Both the position numbers and the translations under genes were made by a program. A model generated the notes under the pieces. That model had not been told where the DNA came from. It worked only from the letters and a program-made list of their open reading frames with translations, and did no database searches. Below are positions 54,345-64,000 of a stretch of 64,000 nt of DNA, piece after piece (the first letter of the stretch is position 1; each line of letters starts with the position of its first letter). Source of the stretch: JANNRA01 sp031401035 (GTDB lineage Bacteria > Desulfobacterota > Binatia > HRBIN30 > CADEER01); NCBI GenBank assembly GCA_031401035.1, contig JANNRA010000204.1, positions 4,650 through 68,649 of the forward strand, written 5' to 3'.

Positions 54345-55793
54345 ATGCGCAGCAAGGCGACTTCGTGGGCATTGGTGGCCGCCATCGGCCTGGGCGGATG
54401 CGGCGACAGCGACTCCGGCGGCAAGCAGCCGGTGGCCTTCAGCAACCCGCCGGAGATCGCCAGCCAGGACGGCGTCCTCTCCACGACGCTCACCGTCGAG
54501 CCGGCGGTGCAGACGGTCGCCAACGAGGAGGTGACCTTCCCTGCCCTTTACAACGGAATGTACATGCCGCCGACCCTACGCGTGCAGCCGGGCGACTCGA
54601 TCGAGCTGGTGCTGCGCAACTACGGCGTCCAGTCGAGCAACGTCCACTACCACGGGCTCGGCGTCACGCCGCTGACCACCGGCGACAACATCTTCGTCGA
54701 GGTCGAATCGGGCATCACCTACGCCTACGACTTCCCGATTCCGTCCACCCACCCGCAGGGGCTGTTCTGGTACCACCCGCACTTCGATCCGCTGCTCAAC
54801 ACGCAGATCGCCGGCGGCATGTCCGGCGGTCTGATCGTCGGCGACATCCTGGCGCCGTTCCCGCAACTCGCCGGCATCCCCGAACGGGTGATGCTGCTCA
54901 AGGACCTGAAGACCGAGGACGGCCAGCCGGTGCCCGACCCCGGCCCGACCGGACCGACGACGCGGACGATCAACGGCCTCTACCAGCCGCGCCTCGACAT
55001 GCAGCCTGGCCAGCTGGAGTTCTGGCGCATCGGCAACATCGGCTCGAACATCTACTACGAGCTGACGCTCGGAAAGCAGCCGTTCAACGTCATCGCCCGG
55101 GACGGTAACCTGCAGAACCAGGTCACCACCAGCGACACGCTGATCCTCCCACCCGGCAGTCGCGTCGAGCTGTTGATCTACGGGCCGCCGAGCGGCACCT
55201 ACACGCTGCGCGCCGAGCCATTCGACACCGGCCCGACGGGGGACAACTATCCCGGCCAGCTGCTCGCCACCGTCCGCTCGAGCGGCGCGCGCGTGGCGGA
55301 GATCCCGCTGCCGACCAGCTTCCCGCCGCTCGCCGACCTGAGCCAGGGCCGCATCGACAGCCGGCGCACGATCACCTTCGCCGACACGGCCAATCCCAAC
55401 CAGTTCACCATCGACGGCAAGCCGTTCAACCCCAACTGTATCGACACCATCGTCGATCTCGGCAGCATCGAGGAGTGGACCATCAGGAACACGGCGCAGG
55501 AAGCGCACGTCTTCCACATCCACCAGCTCGACTTCCAGGTCGTCGAGGTGAACGGCGTCGCGCAGCCGTTCGTCGGCTATCACGACGTCGCCACCCTGCC
55601 GGCCGCCGTCGACGACGACACGCCGAGCGTCGTCAAGGTGATCATCCCCTTCGACGACCCGGTCATCGCCGGCAAGTTCGTCTATCATTGCCACATCATC
55701 CAGCACGAGGATCAGGGCATGATGGCGAGCATCTTCGTGCGTCAGCCGGGGGTCATCGAGCCCGACCAGCCGCTCTGCCAGCCGAAGGAGTAG
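54345..55793 (+). CDS. Multicopper oxidase, lipoprotein
   Basis: Product of 482 residues. ATG at 54345 follows GGGGAGG; the N-terminus has a lipobox (LGGC, Cys19), so it is tethered to a periplasmic membrane face. Three cupredoxin domains carry the four copper motifs: HYHGLG, QGLFWYHPHFD, HVFHIHQLDF and YHCHIIQHEDQGMM (type 1 site His-Cys-His with axial Met). Resembles CueO/CumA-type laccases that oxidise phenolics, Cu(I) or Mn(II). The bufferin-like operon elsewhere in the window also points to copper handling, but there is no direct link. A palindromic repeat follows the stop. Confidence 0.93.
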   Translation: MRSKATSWALVAAIGLGGCGDSDSGGKQPVAFSNPPEIASQDGVLSTTLTVEPAVQTVANEEVTFPALYNGMYMPPTLRVQPGDSIELVLRNYGVQSSNVHYHGLGVTPLTTGDNIFVEVESGITYAYDFPIPSTHPQGLFWYHPHFDPLLNTQIAGGMSGGLIVGDILAPFPQLAGIPERVMLLKDLKTEDGQPVPDPGPTGPTTRTINGLYQPRLDMQPGQLEFWRIGNIGSNIYYELTLGKQPFNVIARDGNLQNQVTTSDTLILPPGSRVELLIYGPPSGTYTLRAEPFDTGPTGDNYPGQLLATVRSSGARVAEIPLPTSFPPLADLSQGRIDSRRTITFADTANPNQFTIDGKPFNPNCIDTIVDLGSIEEWTIRNTAQEAHVFHIHQLDFQVVEVNGVAQPFVGYHDVATLPAAVDDDTPSVVKVIIPFDDPVIAGKFVYHCHIIQHEDQGMMASIFVRQPGVIEPDQPLCQPKE

Positions 55794-55802
55794 CGCGAAG
55801 AC

Positions 55803-55885
55803 GATCCACACGGAGAAGCGGAGCAACGGAGCGGCGCTGAGCTGGCCGAAGTCTTCCTCCGTTACTCCGTGTCTCCGTGTGAATC
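55803..55885. repeat. Inverted repeat with CGGAG units between convergent genes
   Basis: Two 29-base arms (starting GATCCACACGGAGAAGCGGA and, read from the right, GATTCACACGGAGACACGGA) differ at four positions and enclose 25 bases. Its left arm is nearly the same as that of the 41913-42108 element. It could end both convergent transcripts and supplies the stop codon of the gene at 55862. Confidence 0.75.
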
Positions 55886-58086
55886 TTTCCTGTCCGCGCA
55901 GGTTTCGACGATCTCCACGCGGCGGTCGACGACGAGGTTGCGCAGGGTCTGCGTGCAGCCGCTGCCGGGCCAGGTGATGGTCAGCGCCTCGACGCGCGTG
56001 GCGCTGCCGAGACCGATCGCCTGGCGCAGCGGGTTGGCGCCGAAGCTGCCACCGCTGCCGACGACGCGATGGATGGAGCGGCGCTGGCCGTCCGCGCTGA
56101 CGTCGAGGCGCAGGTGGGCGCCGATCGCCGAGCGGTTGGCGCGCTGCCCGACCAGGTGCAGGTCGATCCAGTGGGCGCCGGTGCCGGGATTGGCGAACAG
56201 CACGTCGCCGAAGCGGTCGCCGCGGAACATGCCACCGGCGTTCATGAAGATATCCTGGTCGCCGTCGCCGTCGAGATCGGCGACGGCGATGCCGCCGGCC
56301 TTCTGCAGGTGGCCGAGGCCGGCGTTGGTGGTCACGTCGGCGAAGCCGCGGCCGCCGCGGTTGCGGTACAGCCGCTTCGGCGTCAGCCCCTCGTAGCCCG
56401 GGTAGGCGGTGCCGACGTAGAGATCCGCGAAGCCGTCGCCGTCGAGGTCGCCGACGCCGAGACCGCTGCTGAGCAGCACGCGGTCGAGCCCGAGCGCGGC
56501 GGTGGCGTCCTCGAACCGCCCGTCACCGAGGCCGCGGTAGAGGCGGCCGGTCTCGACGCCGGTCGGCAGGCCGAGGGCGCTGGCGACGACGCCGGCCAGC
56601 GGCGCCAGCGGATCGGTGCCGGCGCGCGGCTCGGCGCTGTGCAGCGGCGTCGTCGCGCCGACGTAGAGATCGAGATGGCCGTCGTTGTCGAAGTCGGCGG
56701 TCGCCACCGCCAGGCTGCGAGCGGACGCTCGACGCCGGCCTCGGCGGCGATGTCGACGAAGGTGCCGTCGCCGCGGTTGCGATACAGGCGGTTGGGCGTG
56801 TTGTAGTTCGAGACGTAGAGATCCGGCCGGCCGTCCTCGTCGAAGTCGCCCCAGGCGACGCCCTTGGCCATGCGCCCGTTGCTGACGCCGGCGGCCGCGG
56901 CGACGTCGACGAAGGTGCCGTCGCCGCGGTTGCGGAACAGCTGGCCGGTGAACGGATAGTTCTCCTCCGCCTCGTTGCCGACGTAGAGGTCGAGGTCGCC
57001 GTCGTTGTCGTAGTCGGCCCACGCCGCCGCCTGGCTGGGATAGTGCACGTCGCCCAGGCCGGCGGCGATGGTGACGTCGCGGAAGGTGCCGCGGCCGTCG
57101 TTGCGCAGCAGCGACTTCGGCTGCTGGCCGCCGCGGCCGAGCCAGGCGCCGCGCAGGACGAGCAGATCGGTGGCACCGTCGTTGTCGTAGTCCGCCTGGA
57201 CGACGTTCATGCCGCCGGTCAAGCCGACGAAGCCCGCCGCCTCGCTGCGGTCGCGGAAGGTGCCGTCGCCGCCGCCGGCGAAGTAGCGCAAGGAGCGCTC
57301 GGGATCGGAAGACGAGACGACGAGGTCGAAGTGCCCGTCGCCGTCGAAGTCGTCGACCACGACGCCGCCCATCAGGTCCATGGCGTTGACCCCGGCGGCC
57401 GGCGCGACGTCGGTGAAACGGGGAAAGGGTTCGGCGGAGGCGAACGTCGCCGGCGCGATGCGCCATTCCACCGGCACGCCGTCGGGGTACTCGCCGACCG
57501 TCATGGCGGCGACGTTGAGCAGCCAGCGCGCGACGAGATCACCGGGGCGGCGCGCCAGCAGCGCCGCGAGCTCGGCCATGCCGCGCCGCGAACCCGCCTG
57601 GTCGACATGCACCCCGGCGCCGCCGATCGGCAGGATGCAGCTCTCACTGCTATGGCGGGCGACGCAGTTGCGGCTCTCGCCCCAGCGCAGGAAGGCTACC
57701 GCCAGTTCGAACTGGGCGCGGTCGATGTCGGCGGCTGGAACCGCGCCGCCGAGGGCGGGCAGCAGCGCCGCCGCCGCTTCGAGGTGGCGCACCGCCTCCT
57801 CGGTGTTGCCGAGCCGCAGCTCGTAGGCGCCGAGGGCGCGCAACTGCCGCCAGCGCAGTTGCGGGGCGGCGTTGAAGCGCGGCTCGGCGATGACGGTGCG
57901 GAACGCCCGCGCCTGCGCATCGCCGGTGTAGCGGTTGGTGTCGCCCGAGGTGCGCGCGATCTCCGCCAGCGCCTCGAGCATGCGCCGGTGTCCGTTGGTC
58001 GGCGTCGGCACGGCGGCTCCGCCGGCGGCGGCCGCCCAGAGCGCCGCCACCAGGCCCATCGCCAGCCATCCCTGCCTGCCGCCCAT
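55862..58086 (-). pseudogene. FG-GAP/ASPIC-UnbV (CRTAC1-like) protein, frameshifted
   Basis: Exported protein whose coding sequence is split between two frames. The first frame (ATG 58086, signal peptide MGGRQGWLAMGLVAALWAAA) has a helical TPR-like region (LGNTEEAVRHLEAAAALLP) and FG-GAP repeats (DFDGDGHFDLVVSSSD, DYDNDGATDLLVLRG, DYDNDGDLDLYVGNEA). Near 56715-56722 it turns into nonsense while the next frame resumes with SLAVATADFDNDGHLDLYVG and continues to the C-terminal ASPIC/UnbV domain (GAHLRLDVSADGQ, VGSGGSFGANPLRQAIGLG, VEALTITWPG). One missing base restores a 741-residue protein. Either a recent mutation or a sequence error. The last codons and stop lie in the inverted repeat at 55803. 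Confidence 0.85.
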
Positions 58087-58257
58087 CGACGCATCACTGC
58101 AACGGCCGCGGCGCGATTGCCAGCCGCCGCGATGGCCGCGACACTGCCGCCGCGTGGGGTGAAGCGCCTCGCGCGGCGCGCATGGGCCGACGTCGCCGAC
58201 CGCCGCCCGGGCTTCCACATCGGGACGGGTTCACCCATGCCGCGCCACCGTGTACGG

Positions 58258-60048
<1,791 letters not shown>

Positions 60049-60182
60049 GGTGCGAGGACGATCGTGCCCTCGTTCGCCGCCGGCTGCGTCGAGGTTGTCG
60101 TGGCGCGGGTAGCCCCTTCAAGGTTCGGATTCGACCTGAGGCCCAGTCGCAAGACCGCCGCGCGAAGGCGTTCGCTCCGGAC

Positions 60183-61391
60183 CTACGAAGGCGGGCGCCG
60201 CGCCGCGAGGGCCAGGCCGGCGACCAGCAGGCAGGCGCCGGGCAGCCAGAACGTCGCGGCGAGGCCGCCGTGCACGGCGAGCCAGCCGCCGAGCAGTGGA
60301 CCGACGACGTTGCCGGCCATCATCGCGGTCGAGCCGAAGCCGGCGACGCGGCCGCGGCTGCCGGCCGGCGTCTGCGCGTTCATCGACTCGAAGGCCAGCG
60401 GCACGAAACCGGCCATCGCCAGCCCGGCGACGGCGCGCAGGACCAGCACGCCGCCGAGCCGCGGCGTCAGGCCGATGGCGATGTTGGCGACGCCGGTGAG
60501 GAGCAGCGAGCCGATCAGCGCCGGCCGCAGGCCGACGCGGCCGCCGAGCCGCGCCCACAGCGTCGTCGTCAGCATCGCCGGCAACCCGGCGGCGAAGACG
60601 ACGATGCCGGTGGTGGTGGCCACGGCGGCGCGCTCCACCCCGAGCTGCTCGACGAACAACGCCAACGTCGGCCACGCGCACATGGTGGCGGCCTGGAAGA
60701 CGGCCACCAGCACCAGCATACCGGCCAGCCCGGGCGCGGCGAGCAGCGTCCGCCAGTCGCGGCGGGCGGCCGCCGCGGCGTGCGCCGCCGCCGGCTCGCG
60801 GCGCGGTTCGTCGATGACCAGGCTGCAGATGATCGCGGTCGTCGCGGCGACCGCGCCGGCGAAGAAGAACAGACGCCGCATGCCGATCAGGTCGGCCAGC
60901 ACGCCGCCGAGCAGCGGCCCGCACAGCGCCCCGCCCGCCCGCGCCGTCTGTAACAGCGCCAGCGCGCGGCTGATGCGCACCTCCGGCGTCAACGCCGTGA
61001 TCAACGCCACCGCGGCTGGGAAGACGCCGCTCACCGCGCCCTGCACGGCGCGCCAGCCGAGCAGCCCGAGCGGCGTCGACGAGAGCCCCATGCCGACGGT
61101 GGAAAGGGCGATGCCGAAGACCGAGCGGACGACCATCGGCTTGTAGCCGACGCGATCCGCCAGCGCCCCCCAGATCGGCGTCGCGATGACCGCGACGACA
61201 AACGGCGCCGAGCCGAGCGCCCCGGTCCAGTACTTCAACGTCGTGCGGTCGGTGACGCCGATGTCCTGCAGGTACAGCGGGATCAGCGGCAGCACCGCCG
61301 TCATGCCGGCGAGGGTGAGGAACTGCGCCGCGCAGGTGGCGTACAGATTGAGGCGCTCGCGGCGCGGCGCGGTGGACACCGCATCGGTCAT
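60183..61391 (-). CDS. MFS efflux-type transporter
   Basis: Twelve-helix inner-membrane protein of 402 residues (DHA1-like drug:H+ antiporter group). Motif A is in loop 2-3 (PIWGALADRVGYKPMVVRS), with a related, degenerate segment after helix 8 (LWARLGGRVGLRPALIG). Motif C-like GGALCGPLLGGVLADLIG is at helix 5. ATG at 61391 with GGCGGGGAC upstream is preferred over an opening eight residues earlier. It is divergent from the ACAD pair with 99 bases between, so it may be regulated with them. Substrate unknown. Confidence 0.88.
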   Translation of the reverse strand: MTDAVSTAPRRERLNLYATCAAQFLTLAGMTAVLPLIPLYLQDIGVTDRTTLKYWTGALGSAPFVVAVIATPIWGALADRVGYKPMVVRSVFGIALSTVGMGLSSTPLGLLGWRAVQGAVSGVFPAAVALITALTPEVRISRALALLQTARAGGALCGPLLGGVLADLIGMRRLFFFAGAVAATTAIICSLVIDEPRREPAAAHAAAAARRDWRTLLAAPGLAGMLVLVAVFQAATMCAWPTLALFVEQLGVERAAVATTTGIVVFAAGLPAMLTTTLWARLGGRVGLRPALIGSLLLTGVANIAIGLTPRLGGVLVLRAVAGLAMAGFVPLAFESMNAQTPAGSRGRVAGFGSTAMMAGNVVGPLLGGWLAVHGGLAATFWLPGACLLVAGLALAARRPPS

Positions 61392-61490
61392 GTCCCCGCC
61401 GAGCCGACGGCGCAACCCGCCCGCCCGCGGCTCTTCTCAACGCCGCCGGCCTTGCTATGACTGAAGCTCGATTCACCGGAGGGAGCGCTG

Positions 61491-62699
<1,209 letters not shown>

Positions 62700-62711
62700 G
62701 ACGAGGCGCCC

Positions 62712-63863
62712 ATGACGCAACCACGGAACTTCGGCTTCGGCGAGGACGAGACGATGCTGCGCGATGCCGCGCGCAAGCTGCTGACCGATCAGTTCGGCAT
62801 CGAGACCCTGCGCCGCCTGGTGGCGCGCGATCACCACGGCGCCTACGCCAGCACGGTGCAGCCGGCGCCGTGGGACGAGGGGCTGTGGCGGCAGATGGGC
62901 GAGCTCGGCTGGACGGCGCTGGCCGTGCCCGAGCGCGCCGGCGGCGTCGGCATGAAGATGGTCGCCGTAGCGGCGCTGGCCGAGGAGGCCGGACGCGCCG
63001 CCCTGGTATCGCCGCTGATCACGACGCTGCTCGCCACCTGCGCGCTGCGCGAATGCGGCACCGCCGCAGCCGACGCGGCGCTGGGGCGCATCGCGGCCGG
63101 GACGGCGATGGCGCTGGCGATGACCAACGCCGCCGGCTCGTGGGCGCCGCACGACACCGACGTCACCGGTACGCCGGCCGGCGACGACGTGACCCTGAAC
63201 GGCACCGCGTCGTTCGTGCAGGACGCGCGCAAGGTGCGCGCCTTCGTCGTCGCGGCGCACGCCCCGGGCGGCATCGGCCTGTATGTCGTCGATGCCGACG
63301 CACCGGGCGTCGCCATCCTCCCCGACCAGATCGTCGACCTCACCCGCGACCAGGCACGCGTGACCTTCGACTGCGTGCGCGTCGGCGTCGACCGCGCTGC
63401 CGCCGCGCCCGGCGCCGGCGCCGCCGCCCTCGCGCAGGCCATGCCGGCGCTGCTGACCGTCGTCGCCGCCGACATGTGCGGCGCCGGCGAGTGGCAGCTG
63501 CAGACAACGGTCGGCTACGCCCAGGTGCGCAAGCAGTTCGACCGCCCACTCGGTTTCTTCCAGGCGGTCAAGCATCCCCTGGTGAACATGATGCTGGCCA
63601 TCGACCAGGCCCGCTCATTGGCCTACAACGCCGCCTGCGCCATCGACAGCGAACCCGAGCACGCCGAGCGCTGCGCGCGCATGGCCAAGGCCAGCGCCGG
63701 CGATATGGCCGCCTTCTGCTCCGGCCGCTCGGTGCAATTGCACGGCGGCATCGGCTTCACCTGGGAGTGCGACGTCCACCTGTGGTTCAAGCGCCAGCAG
63801 CACAACCAGCTGCTCTTCGGCGATGCGGGCTACCAGCGCGGCAAGCTCGGCGACATGCTCTGA
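62712..63863 (+). CDS. Acyl-CoA dehydrogenase, partner-subunit type
   Basis: Product of 383 residues. Typical N-terminus GFGEDETMLRDAARKLLTDQ and helical bundle, the segment VTLNGTASFVQDARKVRAFVV, QVRKQFDRPLGFFQAVKHPL, and the C-terminal LHGGIGFTWECDVHLWFKR. The FAD-binding GEPGAGSD-type loop is absent (AMTNAAGSW instead), as in the non-FAD-binding partner subunits of heteromeric steroid ACADs. ATG at 62712 after GGACGAGGCGCCC. The stop is followed by 137 bases to the window edge, which contain a palindromic repeat and no gene. Confidence 0.92.
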   Translation: MTQPRNFGFGEDETMLRDAARKLLTDQFGIETLRRLVARDHHGAYASTVQPAPWDEGLWRQMGELGWTALAVPERAGGVGMKMVAVAALAEEAGRAALVSPLITTLLATCALRECGTAAADAALGRIAAGTAMALAMTNAAGSWAPHDTDVTGTPAGDDVTLNGTASFVQDARKVRAFVVAAHAPGGIGLYVVDADAPGVAILPDQIVDLTRDQARVTFDCVRVGVDRAAAAPGAGAAALAQAMPALLTVVAADMCGAGEWQLQTTVGYAQVRKQFDRPLGFFQAVKHPLVNMMLAIDQARSLAYNAACAIDSEPEHAERCARMAKASAGDMAAFCSGRSVQLHGGIGFTWECDVHLWFKRQQHNQLLFGDAGYQRGKLGDML

Positions 63864-63955
63864 ATCTTGTCATGAACCCTGCGCGACCCCAGGTGGAGGG
63901 CGCCGCCCCGTCGGCGCCTGTTGCATGGGGGCGCGGACCGCCGGCTAATAATAAT

Positions 63956-64000
63956 AAGGGGACGTTGGGGCGAAACGGACACTTCCGCGGCGGAAGTGTC
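63956..64000. repeat. Left part of a large palindrome cut by the window edge
   Basis: GACACTTCCGC (63978-63988) and its complement (63990-64000) meet around one central base. The outer left flank AAGGGGACGTTGGGGCGAAA should find its complement beyond the window if this is a full REP-type palindrome. Confidence 0.6.

Overview
The window is a high-GC chromosomal segment (clearly around 70% by eye, with a few AT-richer islands) from a free-living Gram-negative bacterium. It encodes signal peptidase I, apolipoprotein N-acyltransferase, lipoproteins, a LolA-like carrier and c-type cytochrome motifs, so it has an outer membrane and periplasm. Exported FG-GAP, YVTN and Cys-bracketed dockerin-like proteins with Pro/Thr linkers, paired acyl-CoA dehydrogenases, a Baeyer-Villiger-type monooxygenase and crotonase-type enzymes suggest an uncultured deltaproteobacterium-like lineage such as Binatota (Candidatus Binatia). 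That lineage is an inference; there is no rRNA or tRNA here to confirm it.

Layout. 1-4034: divergent FG-GAP and YVTN secreted proteins, two tandem paralogous lipoproteins and a decayed PemK/MazF-like fragment. 4107-14241 (minus): lnt, a small membrane protein, a lipoprotein, and a very large SpvB/FG-GAP/RHS protein split by one in-frame TAG and ending in an HEISH zincin-like motif. 14483-25861: lepB, pcrA, a moaB-moaD-moaE operon, an oxidoreductase, pyruvate kinase, a GST, an MFS carrier and glgX. 25911-31580 (minus): a lipoprotein GH10-like protein and a giant subtilisin-like FG-GAP protein, both with altered catalytic residues. 31733-34498: a zinc-ribbon protein and a minus-strand operon resembling bufferin/Hvf copper-peptide systems (Cys-rich precursor, DUF692/MNIO enzyme, DUF2063 partner). 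34655-41356: a YVTN/di-heme-motif/dockerin-like secreted protein, a second debranching enzyme and a MerA-like flavoprotein. 41745-48224: a methyltransferase remnant cut by a small inverted-repeat element, VOC, SGNH and DUF3995 proteins, a sortable surface protein, an exported KatG in an AT-richer island, and a crotonase. 48355-63863: a LolA-like protein, a glycosyltransferase/APH-kinase/HprK-like kinase cluster, a flavin monooxygenase, a cupin, a multicopper oxidase lipoprotein, a frameshifted FG-GAP/ASPIC protein, a Baeyer-Villiger monooxygenase, an MFS carrier and two acyl-CoA dehydrogenases.

Common threads are heavy investment in secreted repeat proteins anchored in several ways (lipobox, a C-terminal Cys/WW/TM/Arg signal, dockerin-like modules), oxidative catabolism of hydrophobic substrates (BVMO, ACADs, enoyl-CoA hydratase, GST, quinone oxidoreductase), and metal/oxidative-stress handling (bufferin-like operon, multicopper oxidase, KatG, MerA-like protein). 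Many genes are coupled by 4-base GTGA/ATGA overlaps. Several short palindromic repeat families are interspersed at gene ends and starts.

Start codons are chosen by signal peptide, Shine-Dalgarno sequence or overlap and are stated where they differ from the longest frame. No similarity search was possible, so family names rest on motifs read by eye.
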